Below, piece by piece: positions 22,284 to 31,635 of a DNA stretch of 60,840 nt. Under the pieces are notes generated by a model. That model searched no databases. It had not been told where the DNA came from and worked only from the letters and a program-made list of their open reading frames with translations. The position numbers and the translations under genes are program-made. Each line of letters opens with the position of its first letter. Positions within the stretch are counted from its first letter, which is position 1. Source of the DNA: JAAYEL01 sp964344625 (GTDB lineage Bacteria; Bacillota; Clostridia; Tissierellales; Peptoniphilaceae); contig CAYFNZ010000002.1 of NCBI GenBank assembly GCA_964344625.1, forward strand, positions 1-60,840, given 5' to 3'.

Positions 22284-24695
22284 TTAAACTACTATATTTA
22301 CAATCTTTTTAGGAACGTAGATTTCTTTTCTAATTTCCTTATCGGCAATTTGTGATTTAATAATATCATTTTCCTTGGCTAATTTTAGGATTTCATCCTT
22401 TGAGATATCCAAAGAAACCTTTAGGGTAGTTTTTACCTTGCCATTTATTTGAACAGGAATTTCTATACTATCTTCAACTAACTTATTTTCATCATAGCTT
22501 GGCCAAATGTTTTGATTAGCTATTTGCTTGTCGTGGCCCATAAGTTCCCACATTTCTTCTGTCATGTGAGGCGCACATGGATTTAATAAGATTAGATATG
22601 TTTCAAGTTCCTTTCTATTTATGCTTCCCTTTGCCTTAAAAGCATTAGATAGGGTCATAAGTTGAGCAATCGCAGTGTTAAACTTTAGGTTTTCATAATC
22701 TTCAGATACTTTCTTTATAGTTTGGTTTATTAAGATTTCAAGGTCCTTACTATAAGTATCCCCATCAACTAAAATATCTTGAAGGTCCCAAACCCTGCCT
22801 AGGAATTTTCTAACTCCCACTAGGGCTGTATCTGACCATGGCACTGATTGAGTGAAGTCTGAAATAAACATTTCATAAGTCCTTAAAGAGTCAGCTCCAT
22901 AATCCCTAACTATATCGTCAGGATTAACTACATTGCCCCTAGATTTAGACATTTTTTCGCCATTTTCGCCCAAAATCATACCATGAGAAGTCCTCTTCAT
23001 ATATGGTTCTTTTGTTGGGACAATGCCTAAATCATACAAGAACTTGTGCCAGAATCTTGAGTATAGAAGGTGAAGAGTTGTATGTTCATTTCCTCCATTA
23101 TACCAATCTACTGGACCAAAAAAGTCAACTGCTTCCTTGCTTACTAATTCCTTATCATTATGAGGATCCATGTATCTTAGGTAGTACCAAGAAGAACCAG
23201 CCCATTGTGGCATGGTGTCGGTTTCCCTGTGAGCATGGCCTCCACACTTAGGACAAGTTGTATTTACAAAGGATTCAAGCTTAGAAAGTGGTGATGACCC
23301 ATCATCTGAAGGTTCATAATTTTCAACATCAGGTAAGGTTACTGGTAGGTCTTTTTCATCGACTGGTTGCCAGCCGCACTTTTCACAGTAAACCATTGGA
23401 ATTGGTTCACCCCAATATCTTTGTCTTGAAAATACCCAGTCTCTAAGTTTGAAATTTTTCTTTTTATTGCCTAATTTATGTTCTTCAACATACTCAATTA
23501 TTTTTTTCTTAGCATCTTGGACTTCAAGACCATTGATAAAGCCTGAATTTACAATTGTGCCAGTTTCTGTATCTGTATATGGACCTTCTTCTATATTGCC
23601 ACCGGCAACTACTTCAACTATCCTTTGCTTGAATTTCTTTGCAAATTCATAGTCTCTTTCGTCATGAGCAGGAACAGCCATAATAGCTCCCGTTCCATAG
23701 GTAATCATTACATAATCTGACACCCAAATAGGCATTTCTTCCTTACTTACAGGATTTACAGCTGTAAGACCTTCTATTTCTACCCCGGTCTTATCCTTAT
23801 TCATTTGAGATCTTTCAAAATCAGACTTCTTATTGGCTTCAAGCTTGTAGGCTTGAATTTGGTCATAATTTGAAATCCTATCCTTTAATTGTTCAATTAT
23901 CGGATGTTCTGGAGCTATTACCATGTAGGTAGCACCAAAAATTGTATCGGGTCTTGTAGTAAATATCCTTAGTTTTTCATCTGAATCCTTAATTGAAAAA
24001 TCAATTTCAGCCCCAAAAGACCTACCAATCCAGTTTCTTTGTTGAGCCTTGATTGAGTCTATATAATTTACTTCATCAAGGTCATCAATTAGTCTATCTG
24101 CATATTCAGTAATCTTAAGCATCCATTGGTTCTTTAGCTTGTGTTCTGTAGGAGTTCCACATCTTTCACAAACCCCGTTAACAACTTCTTCATTAGCTAA
24201 ACCTACCTTACAAGATGGGCACCAGTTTACTGGAAATTCCTTCTTGTAGGCAAGACCATGCTTATACATTTGGATGAAAATCCATTGAGTCCACTTATAG
24301 TAATTAGGATCAGTTGTATCTACTGCCCTATCCCAATCAAAACTAAAACCTATTGATTTAAGTTGTCTTGTAAAGTTTGCAATGTTTTCTTTAGTAACTA
24401 TGCTTGGATGAATCTTGTGTTTGATAGCATAGTTTTCAGTAGGTAGGCCAAAAGCATCAAAGCCCATTGGGAATAGAACTTCATATCCTTGCATCCTTCT
24501 TTTTCTTGCTACCACATCCATGGCAGTATAAGATCTTGGATGTCCAACGTGAAGTCCTTGACCTGAAGGATATGGAAACTCTATCAGACCATAAAACTTT
24601 TCCTTGTCCCTATTCAATTCAGTCTTAAAAGTTTTTTCTTGGTCCCAGATTTTTTGCCATTTCTTTTCAATAGCATTTGGGTTATATTTATTCAT
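22284..24695 (-). CDS. leuS: Leucine--tRNA ligase
   Basis: This class I synthetase has 803 residues. The HIGH-type motif is PYPSGQGLHVGHPRSYT, the zinc-type motif is CPSCKVGLANEEVVNGVCERC, the CP1 editing domain carries TTRPDTIFGATYMVIAPEH, and KMSKSRGNVV is the KMSKS loop. Two ATG codons open the frame; GGAGG is 3 bases from the first and 6 from the second, so 24695 is preferred. It follows asnS by about 20 bases with no T-box. Confidence 0.97.
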   Translation of the reverse strand: MNKYNPNAIEKKWQKIWDQEKTFKTELNRDKEKFYGLIEFPYPSGQGLHVGHPRSYTAMDVVARKRRMQGYEVLFPMGFDAFGLPTENYAIKHKIHPSIVTKENIANFTRQLKSIGFSFDWDRAVDTTDPNYYKWTQWIFIQMYKHGLAYKKEFPVNWCPSCKVGLANEEVVNGVCERCGTPTEHKLKNQWMLKITEYADRLIDDLDEVNYIDSIKAQQRNWIGRSFGAEIDFSIKDSDEKLRIFTTRPDTIFGATYMVIAPEHPIIEQLKDRISNYDQIQAYKLEANKKSDFERSQMNKDKTGVEIEGLTAVNPVSKEEMPIWVSDYVMITYGTGAIMAVPAHDERDYEFAKKFKQRIVEVVAGGNIEEGPYTDTETGTIVNSGFINGLEVQDAKKKIIEYVEEHKLGNKKKNFKLRDWVFSRQRYWGEPIPMVYCEKCGWQPVDEKDLPVTLPDVENYEPSDDGSSPLSKLESFVNTTCPKCGGHAHRETDTMPQWAGSSWYYLRYMDPHNDKELVSKEAVDFFGPVDWYNGGNEHTTLHLLYSRFWHKFLYDLGIVPTKEPYMKRTSHGMILGENGEKMSKSRGNVVNPDDIVRDYGADSLRTYEMFISDFTQSVPWSDTALVGVRKFLGRVWDLQDILVDGDTYSKDLEILINQTIKKVSEDYENLKFNTAIAQLMTLSNAFKAKGSINRKELETYLILLNPCAPHMTEEMWELMGHDKQIANQNIWPSYDENKLVEDSIEIPVQINGKVKTTLKVSLDISKDEILKLAKENDIIKSQIADKEIRKEIYVPKKIVNIVV

Positions 24696-24714
24696 CATAA
24701 TCCTCCAAATTAAT

Positions 24715-26100
24715 TTAGTCTTGGTGCATTGAATTTACTGTTCTTGGATATGGGATGACGTCTCTGATATTTTTCATACCAGTCATGTACATAACCATTC
24801 TTTCAAATCCAAGTCCATAGCCACCATGCTTGCAGCCACCGAATTTTCTAAGGTCTGTATACCATTGATAGTCTTCAGCCTTAATACCTTTTTTCTTCAT
24901 AAGGTCTAAAAGAACGTCTTCTCTTTCTTCCCTTTGTGATCCACCAATAAGCTCACCAACTCCAGGAACTAGAAGGTCACAAGCTGCGACAGTCTTCTTA
25001 TCATCATTTAATCTCATGTAGAATGACTTGATATCAGCTGGGTAATCAGTTACAAAAACTGGACCATTAAATACTTCTTCAGATAGGTATCTTTCATGTT
25101 CAGTTTGTAGGTCTGAACCCCATTCAACCTTGTATTTAAAGTCCTTTCCAGACTTTTTAATTAAGTCGACAGCTTCAGTATAAGTAATCCTTGCAAATTC
25201 AGAATTAGCAACATTTTCAAGTCTTTCAATCAAGCCCTTGTCAATGAATTGGTTAAAGAACTTCATTTCTTCAGGAAGCTTATTCATGACAGTCTTAATA
25301 ATGTATTTAACCATAGCTTCAGCTAAATCCATTACATCATCTAACTCTGCGAAGGATATTTCAGGTTCTACCATCCAAAACTCTGCAGCATGTCTTGGTG
25401 TATTTGAATTTTCAGCCCTAAATGTAGGTCCGAAAGTATATACATTTCCATAGGCCATAGCGTAGCCTTCTACTTCAAGTTGGCCTGAAACTGTAAGGTT
25501 AGCGTGAGAACCAAAAAAGTCTTTTCTAAAGTCAACTTCATTGTTTTCATCCATTGGTACATGGGCCATATCAAAAGTAGTAACTTGGAACATTTCTCCT
25601 GCGCCTTCTGCATCACTTGCAGTAATTATTGGGGTATGAACGTAAACAAAGCCCCTCTTGTTGAAAAATTCATGTATGGCAAATGCTATTTCTGACCTAG
25701 TTCTAAATACCGCATTGTAGGTATTTGTCCTTGCTCTTAATGAAGGAAGGGTCCTTAAGTATTCTAATGTATGTCTCTTGTTTTGTAGTGGATAAGACTT
25801 GTCTGAATCGTGTAATACAGTAATCTTTTCTGCTTGTATCTCAAATTTTTGCTTTCCACCTTGAGTTAAAACTAATTTACCTTCAACTTCAATGGCTGCA
25901 GAAAGACCTAGTTGAAAGATTTCTTTAAAGTTTTCTAAATTTGAATCTACAACTACTTGTAGGTGTTCAAAAAAACTTCCGTCATTTATTTCAAGAAAAC
26001 CTATATTTTTTGATTCCCTACTTTTTCTAATCCAACCACAAAGCTTTACATCTTTGTCTACAAACTCTTCATATCTCTTGCTTAATTCTTTAATCTGCAT
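24715..26100 (-). CDS. asnS: Asparagine--tRNA ligase
   Basis: This class IIb synthetase has 461 residues. An N-terminal OB anticodon-binding fold (VKLCGWIRKSRESKNIGFLE) precedes the catalytic core, with FGPTFRAENSNTPRHAAEFW (motif 2 region), GGSQREEREDVL and the motif 3 strand YGLGFERMVMYMTG. The length and motifs fit AsnRS rather than AspRS. ATG 26100 has AGAGG 7 bases upstream; an in-frame upstream ATG at 26115 lacks one. It overlaps rarA by 11 bases. Confidence 0.95.
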   Translation of the reverse strand: MQIKELSKRYEEFVDKDVKLCGWIRKSRESKNIGFLEINDGSFFEHLQVVVDSNLENFKEIFQLGLSAAIEVEGKLVLTQGGKQKFEIQAEKITVLHDSDKSYPLQNKRHTLEYLRTLPSLRARTNTYNAVFRTRSEIAFAIHEFFNKRGFVYVHTPIITASDAEGAGEMFQVTTFDMAHVPMDENNEVDFRKDFFGSHANLTVSGQLEVEGYAMAYGNVYTFGPTFRAENSNTPRHAAEFWMVEPEISFAELDDVMDLAEAMVKYIIKTVMNKLPEEMKFFNQFIDKGLIERLENVANSEFARITYTEAVDLIKKSGKDFKYKVEWGSDLQTEHERYLSEEVFNGPVFVTDYPADIKSFYMRLNDDKKTVAACDLLVPGVGELIGGSQREEREDVLLDLMKKKGIKAEDYQWYTDLRKFGGCKHGGYGLGFERMVMYMTGMKNIRDVIPYPRTVNSMHQD

Positions 26101-27436
26101 CGTTTTTCCTCTCATTTTCTTTTATCGCTTGGAGTCTTTCATTTAATCTAGACTCATAGCCAATCTTTTTTCCTTGATAAAAGCTCACATCTTTGACTTC
26201 ATCAGGAAGGTAAGATTGTCTTACATATCCATAATTATAATTGTGTGGGTACTTATATTCAAGTCCATGACCCAAATCTTTAGCCCCAGAGTAGTGGGCA
26301 TCCCTCAAGTGTAGAGGTGGTTGACTCGGGGGATTGGACTTAATAAAGCCTAAGGCGGAGTCAATTGCTAAATATGCACTATTTGACTTTGGAGCCAGGG
26401 CCATGTAAATAACTGCATGGGATAATATTATTCTCGCTTCGGGCATGCCTATGGCATCAATTGCTGTAAAGGCTGATGCCGCAACATTCAAGGCATTAGA
26501 ATCGGCAAGGCCTACATCTTCTGATGCAAAAATCATAATACGCCTAGCTATAAATTTAATATCTTCTCCAGCCTCAAGCATTTTCCCTAAATAATATACT
26601 GCCGCATCAGGGTCAGACCCCCTCATGGACTTTATAAAGGCCGAAATCGTGTCATAGTGAGAATCCCCATCCTTGTCATAATAGGAGGTTTTCTTGATGA
26701 TAGAGTCCCTCATGTCTTCTAAAGAAATATGAATTTTATCATCTTTTTTCTCACTTGATAAAACGGCAATCTCTAAACTATTTAATAAGGACCTCGCATC
26801 TGAGTGAGATGAAGAAATCAGATAATTGATAGCCTCCTCATCTAAGTCAATATCCATATTGCCAAGTCCCTTATCCTTGTCATTTAAAGCCCTTTGCATT
26901 ACAAATCTTAAGTCTTCTTCTGAAAGTGGCTCAAGTTGAATCAAATGGCACCTCGATAAAAGAGCCTTATTAACTTCAAAATATGGGTTTTCTGTAGTAG
27001 CCCCAATAAGGATAATTAAGCCTTCTTCAACATATGGTAACAAAGCATCCTGTTGCAACTTATTAAACCTATGAATCTCATCTAAAAATAAAAGAGTCTT
27101 CTCACCGTACATAGAAACATTTTTCCTAGCTTCATCAACAAGGTCCATAATATCTGATTTTGAAGCAGACACAGCAGAAAGCTTTTTAAAATGCATCTTA
27201 GATGACCTAGCTATAATAGATGCCAGGGTGGTCTTACCTGTTCCTGGTGGCCCATAAAGAATCATTGACGAAATCCTATTGGCCTTAATCATCCTATAAA
27301 TTGGCTTTCCCTTAGCCAGCAAGTGCTTTTGTCCAGCATATTCTTCTAAAGTCTCAGGCCTCATACGAGCTGCAAGAGGAGAATCCTTCTCGAAAACATC
27401 CCTTTCATTGAGCTCAAACATATTCAAATTATCCAA
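26090..27436 (-). CDS. rarA: Replication-associated recombination protein A (MgsA/RarA AAA ATPase)
   Basis: This 448-residue clamp-loader-like AAA+ ATPase acts at stalled forks. PLAARMRPETLEEYAGQKHL opens the domain; Walker A is YGPPGTGKTTLA, Walker B is LFLDEIHRFNK, sensor 1 is GATTENPYFEVN, and the C-terminal MgsA domain has GSDPDAAVYYLGKMLEAGED and LRDAHYSGAKDLGHG. The start is TTG at 27436, with AGGAG 6 bases upstream; the first ATG (27421) is 21 bases from any Shine-Dalgarno site. Confidence 0.95.
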   Translation of the reverse strand: MDNLNMFELNERDVFEKDSPLAARMRPETLEEYAGQKHLLAKGKPIYRMIKANRISSMILYGPPGTGKTTLASIIARSSKMHFKKLSAVSASKSDIMDLVDEARKNVSMYGEKTLLFLDEIHRFNKLQQDALLPYVEEGLIILIGATTENPYFEVNKALLSRCHLIQLEPLSEEDLRFVMQRALNDKDKGLGNMDIDLDEEAINYLISSSHSDARSLLNSLEIAVLSSEKKDDKIHISLEDMRDSIIKKTSYYDKDGDSHYDTISAFIKSMRGSDPDAAVYYLGKMLEAGEDIKFIARRIMIFASEDVGLADSNALNVAASAFTAIDAIGMPEARIILSHAVIYMALAPKSNSAYLAIDSALGFIKSNPPSQPPLHLRDAHYSGAKDLGHGLEYKYPHNYNYGYVRQSYLPDEVKDVSFYQGKKIGYESRLNERLQAIKENERKNDAD

Positions 27437-27470
27437 GCTAAACTCCTTTTACTCAATTTAACCACAATCT

Positions 27471-27502
27471 AAAAAAGTGTATCAGAAAATCTTCTGATAC
27501 AC
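27471..27502 (-). terminator. Rho-independent terminator after nrdR
   Basis: On the minus strand an 11-bp stem (GTGTATCAGAA 27477-27487 with TTCTGATACAC 27492-27502, loop of 4) is followed by TTTTTT (27471-27476). It closes the ftsZ-nrdR unit just before rarA. Confidence 0.92.
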
Positions 27503-27509
27503 CCTAGAA

Positions 27510-27962
27510 TCATTCGTCCTTTAAGTTCTCAATCTCGTCATAGAATGTTTCTACATCCTCAAACTCCCTATAGACTGAAGCAAATCTGACATAAGCTACC
27601 TTATCAATCTTTTTTAATTTTTCCATTACTAAATCGCCTATATAGGCTGTAGTAATTTCTTTTTGATTAAGATGGTTTAGTTCAATTTCTATCTCATCTA
27701 CACTCTTTTCAAGTACAGACATAGGAACAGGTCTTTTCTCACATGACCTTACCATACCATTTAGGAGCTTGGTCCTAGAAAATGCTTCCCTTGTTTGGTC
27801 TTTTTTAATAACCACAAAGCTTTGGTCTTCATACCTTTCATAGGTAGTAAATCTTTTGCCGCAGCTTAGACAAGTCCTCCTTCTCCTAATTGCACTATAG
27901 TCTTCAGTAGGTCTTGAGTCTATAACCTTAGAATCTTGAAAACCACAAAATGGACATTTCAT
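27510..27962 (-). CDS. nrdR: Transcriptional repressor NrdR
   Basis: It represses ribonucleotide reductase genes in response to ATP/dATP. Of its 150 residues, Cys3, Cys6, Cys31 and Cys34 form the zinc ribbon around KVIDSRPTEDYSAIRRRR. The ATP-cone domain follows (about 49-139) with FVVIKKDQTREAFSRTKL. It starts one base after the ftsZ stop codon (GAGG site) and ends at a strong terminator, so it is co-transcribed with ftsZ. No nrd gene lies in the window. Confidence 0.96.
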   Translation of the reverse strand: MKCPFCGFQDSKVIDSRPTEDYSAIRRRRTCLSCGKRFTTYERYEDQSFVVIKKDQTREAFSRTKLLNGMVRSCEKRPVPMSVLEKSVDEIEIELNHLNQKEITTAYIGDLVMEKLKKIDKVAYVRFASVYREFEDVETFYDEIENLKDE

Positions 27963-27963
27963 A

Positions 27964-29019
27964 CTATCCTCTTAAGAATGGTGGAATGATGAATCCATCG
28001 TCTGAAGATTTTTCATCTTTTTTTTCTGTATTTGTAGATGAAATTGTATTCTTGCTAATCTTATTAGCATCAAATCCTGTACCGATTACAGTAATCTTAA
28101 TTTCATCCTTTAAGCTTTCATCAAGTCCAGCACCAAGAATAATATTAGCGTCTTTATCTATAGTTTGTCTGATTAATTCAGCAGCTTCATTGATTTCGAA
28201 TATACCGATATCAGCAGCTGTAACGTTGATTAATACAGCCTTAGCTCCATCTATTGAAGTTTCTAATAACGGACTCTTAATAGCAGCCTTAGCAGCTTCT
28301 AGAGCTCTATTTTCACCAGATGCGGTACCAATACCCATATGAGCTATACCTTGGTCTTTCATTACAGATTGAACGTCTGCAAAGTCAAGGTTGATCATGT
28401 TAGGAACAGCTATAAGGTCTGATATACCTCTGATACCATCTAATAATACTTGGTCAGCCATACCAAAGGCTTCAAGCATTGAAGTTCTCTTTTCTGCTAT
28501 TTGTAATAATCTATCATTTGGGATAACAATAAGTGTATCTACTTGATTTTTTAATTTTTCAATTCCTTTTTCAGCTTGAATTTGTCTATTCTTTCCTTCA
28601 AACATAAATGGTTTTGTAACTACAGCAACAGTTAAAATTCCCATTTCTTTAGCAACGCTAGCTACTATAGGAGCTGCACCTGTACCAGTTCCACCACCCA
28701 TACCAGCAGTAACGAAAACCATATCTGAACCAGAAAGTATTTCAGCTATTTCATTTTTACTTTCATCTGCAGCCTTTTCTCCAACTTCTGGATTTCCGCC
28801 AGAACCAAGACCACGAGTTAATTTCATACCAATTTGTAGCCTTTGATCGCTATCGATAGCATCCAAAATTTGCTTATCTGTATTGATAGCCACAAATTCA
28901 ACGCCCTTTACACCGGCATTTTTCATCCTGTTAATAGCGTTATTACCACCACCACCAACACCGATTACTTTAATTTTTGCCAAACCAGTGTTATTCATTT
29001 CCATATCAAAACTGTTCAT
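27964..29019 (-). CDS. ftsZ: Cell division protein FtsZ
   Basis: This tubulin-like GTPase forms the Z ring. KVIGVGGGGNNAINRM opens the GTP-binding domain, the tubulin signature is GMGGGTGTGAAP, the T7 loop is NLDFADVQ, and the C-terminal peptide DDGFIIPPFLRG (partner-binding tail) is intact. It has 351 residues from ATG 29019, chosen because GGAGG lies 5 bases upstream; an in-frame codon at 29037 lacks one. The linker before the tail is short. It has its own promoter downstream of ftsW. No ftsA is adjacent. Confidence 0.97.
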   Translation of the reverse strand: MNSFDMEMNNTGLAKIKVIGVGGGGNNAINRMKNAGVKGVEFVAINTDKQILDAIDSDQRLQIGMKLTRGLGSGGNPEVGEKAADESKNEIAEILSGSDMVFVTAGMGGGTGTGAAPIVASVAKEMGILTVAVVTKPFMFEGKNRQIQAEKGIEKLKNQVDTLIVIPNDRLLQIAEKRTSMLEAFGMADQVLLDGIRGISDLIAVPNMINLDFADVQSVMKDQGIAHMGIGTASGENRALEAAKAAIKSPLLETSIDGAKAVLINVTAADIGIFEINEAAELIRQTIDKDANIILGAGLDESLKDEIKITVIGTGFDANKISKNTISSTNTEKKDEKSSDDGFIIPPFLRG

Positions 29020-29077
29020 ACTTTCCTCCACTTGCACAAATTTATATAGAAGTTTATTCTTATTTTCAATTATAGTT

Positions 29078-29106
29078 ATTATATCAATTAATTATTGTTT
29101 TATCAA
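29078..29106 (-). promoter_or_regulatory. ftsZ promoter
   Basis: On the minus strand TTGATA (29101-29106), a 17-base spacer and a perfect TATAAT (29078-29083) lie between ftsW and ftsZ, leaving a leader of about 50 bases. Confidence 0.8.
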
Positions 29107-29121
29107 AAAATAGTTACAAAA

Positions 29122-30306
29122 TTATTTCGAAATAATTTCTTTTTCAGGTCTTATTTTTATCTCTGCCCTAGCTTTGTCTTTCGAGTTATTATTTATCTTA
29201 GATACGTTCAAGACAATCCCCATCATAGAAAAGAATAGGACTATTGAAGTACCTCCAAAGGAAATAAATGGCAGAGTAATACCAGTATTAGGTATCAAAT
29301 TCATTGACACCCCTATATTTATTATAGATTGGTAGAGATACAAGGCACCGATTCCCACCAATAAATATTTGGCGAAAATGTCTTTTGACCTCAATGCTTC
29401 CCTAAATATCAAGAAAAATAAGGCGAAAATTGCTGAAATAAAGATTATCGATCCAAAAAATCCAAACTCTTCTGCTATTACAGCAAAAATCATATCATTT
29501 ACTACTTCATTAGCCAAATATCCATATTTTAATACTGACTTGCCATAGCCTACTCCAAACAGGCCTCCCCTTGAAACTGCAAAAAGCGAGTTTAATATCT
29601 GCCAAGATATTCCCTGTCCTTCTGCATACTTTTCAGGATCAAGCCAGCCCCTAATTCTATCCATCTGATAGCCTAAGCCCAAAAGATAAAACACTAAAAG
29701 GCCCAATATGACTAAACCAGCAACAGGAAGGATGAATTTCTTCCTAAATCCACCAATCAAATATATAGTACCTAGGGTAGCAATAATAGTTATTGAAGTA
29801 GATAGGTCGGGTTGTAGCATAATTAATCCGGTAGGTATTACTATTATAGCAGCAGTTTTTACAAGACCTTTTATATAACTGTCTTCATTCTTTTTATTTT
29901 TAATCAAGAACTTTGATATAAAAATTATGCTTGCTATCTTATACAAGTCTGATGGCATAAACTGAACTATACCAAGATTAAGCCCCCTTCTTGCATAGCC
30001 ATTATATAAAACTGACAGAGGCGAAAATAGGCCCAACAAAATAACTATAATACTAGCAAGCCAGATAAGACCGGCATACTTGTGATAAAACCTATAGTCA
30101 ATGTGAGAAACTAAGAACATGAGAATCACGCCCAAAAAGACGAAGAATGCTTGCTTGATAGCATAACTAACACTACTAGTTCCATATTTAATTGTTAAAT
30201 TTGCTGATGCACTCAAGATAACAAAAATACCAAATATCGATATCAAAATAGGAAATACCGCTATTGACCAATTTATATTGAGCCCCTTTGAATACCATTT
30301 TTTCAT
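29122..30306 (-). CDS. ftsW: FtsW/RodA-type peptidoglycan glycosyltransferase
   Basis: This SEDS-family polymerase links lipid II into glycan strands. Its 394 residues hold about ten TM segments. MLQPDLSTSITIIATLGTIY includes the conserved Asp, and PNTGITLPFISFGGTS is the SEDS signature. The dcw position between murD and ftsZ argues for FtsW (or SpoVE in spore formers) rather than RodA. The partner transpeptidase is likely the PBP at 32602-34860. The start overlaps the murD stop (ATGA), so translation is coupled. Confidence 0.92.
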   Translation of the reverse strand: MKKWYSKGLNINWSIAVFPILISIFGIFVILSASANLTIKYGTSSVSYAIKQAFFVFLGVILMFLVSHIDYRFYHKYAGLIWLASIIVILLGLFSPLSVLYNGYARRGLNLGIVQFMPSDLYKIASIIFISKFLIKNKKNEDSYIKGLVKTAAIIVIPTGLIMLQPDLSTSITIIATLGTIYLIGGFRKKFILPVAGLVILGLLVFYLLGLGYQMDRIRGWLDPEKYAEGQGISWQILNSLFAVSRGGLFGVGYGKSVLKYGYLANEVVNDMIFAVIAEEFGFFGSIIFISAIFALFFLIFREALRSKDIFAKYLLVGIGALYLYQSIINIGVSMNLIPNTGITLPFISFGGTSIVLFFSMMGIVLNVSKINNNSKDKARAEIKIRPEKEIISK

Positions 30307-31634
30307 AAATTATTTACTAGTTGCTTAAAATGCCTTCCTCTTTCTTCAAAATTTTTATACATATCCCAGCTAGCGCAAGCCGGTGAAAATAGAACTACGT
30401 CCCCTTTTTCTGCATATCCCTTAGAAAGCTTAACCGCTTCTTCAAGGTCTTGGCACAAGTCTACATTTAATCCATAGGCCATTGCCACCTTTTCAAGGTC
30501 GTATTTGGTCTGTCCAAATAAGATAACATTTTTTATATTAGTTCTATCTCTAAATAAGTCTCTATAATCCGCTTTTTTATCATAGCCGCCAGCTATGAGG
30601 ATTATAGGATTTTCAAAACCATCCAAGGCTTTAACAGTAGAATCTACATTAGTTCCCTTAGAATCGTTATAATACTTAACACCATCAATTTCTCTAACTT
30701 CTTCAATCCTATGCTCGATTGGGTTTAAGGCCATAATCCCCTTTTTAATAGCTTCTTGACTTATATTTAAGCCAAGAGCTACTTCTGTAGCAAAAAGTGT
30801 ATTTTCAAGATTGTGCCTACCAACAAGTTTGATATCAGATTTTGAAATTATAGATTTTTCTCCATCAATATAGAAATATTCATCGATACAATATGTACCC
30901 TTTTCAACCGGCCTTTGGCTAGATATCTCCCTAACTGTCGCCTTAGTAATATCCTTTACTAGCTTAGAACTGTGGTCATCAGCATTTACGATTATGATAT
31001 CATCTGGGGTTTGACTTGCAGTAATTTGCAATTTACACCTAGTGTATTCTTCGTAAGAACCGTGCCAGTCAATATGGTCGGGCGTAATATTAGTAAGACA
31101 GGCAATTTTTGCCCTAAAGCTACTTGACGAAGCTAATTGAAAGCTTGATATTTCAAGTACATAAACTGTGTCCAAGCCATTTTCAACAATCTGCCATAAA
31201 AGTCCAACGCCGATATTACCTACGACCTTGTTCTTTATATTTGCATGAGTTAAAATGCTTGATACCATATGAGTTGTTGTTGTTTTTCCATTAGTGCCAG
31301 TTATGGCTACAAACTTAATATCTTTAAAAAGTCTATAAGCCAATTCTATATCTGAAACTACCTCAAGGTCATTTTCTTGAGCCAACTTTATCAAAGGATT
31401 ATCCAGCCTGATTCCTGGACTTTTTAGAAGATAAGCTATCTCTGAAAAATCCAAGCTATCAAGGTCTTCTAAAACCTCAACCTTATACTCCTTCAATTCA
31501 TCTAAAGCCTTGTAAAAATCCTCATCCTTTTTATCAGCATAAACTAGGACTTCATATCCTAGGTGACTCAAGGCTTTAGCTGATGAAATTCCTGTTATCT
31601 TTAGGCCAAATACTATTATTTTTTGTTTTTCCAT
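30303..31634 (-). CDS. murD: UDP-N-acetylmuramoyl-L-alanine--D-glutamate ligase
   Basis: This Mur ligase adds D-Glu to UDP-MurNAc-Ala in the cytosol. The P-loop is AITGTNGKTTTTHM, the central-domain motif is CLTNITPDHIDWHGS, the carbamylated-lysine region is around 190-200, and the C-terminal domain has YNDSKGTNVDSTVKAL and LFSPACASWDMYKNFEERG. The closing SPACAS.D.F..FE.RG signature is specific to MurD. It has 443 residues. It follows mraY by one base and lacks a strong ribosome-binding site. Confidence 0.96.
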   Translation of the reverse strand: MEKQKIIVFGLKITGISSAKALSHLGYEVLVYADKKDEDFYKALDELKEYKVEVLEDLDSLDFSEIAYLLKSPGIRLDNPLIKLAQENDLEVVSDIELAYRLFKDIKFVAITGTNGKTTTTHMVSSILTHANIKNKVVGNIGVGLLWQIVENGLDTVYVLEISSFQLASSSSFRAKIACLTNITPDHIDWHGSYEEYTRCKLQITASQTPDDIIIVNADDHSSKLVKDITKATVREISSQRPVEKGTYCIDEYFYIDGEKSIISKSDIKLVGRHNLENTLFATEVALGLNISQEAIKKGIMALNPIEHRIEEVREIDGVKYYNDSKGTNVDSTVKALDGFENPIILIAGGYDKKADYRDLFRDRTNIKNVILFGQTKYDLEKVAMAYGLNVDLCQDLEEAVKLSKGYAEKGDVVLFSPACASWDMYKNFEERGRHFKQLVNNL

Positions 31635-31635
31635 C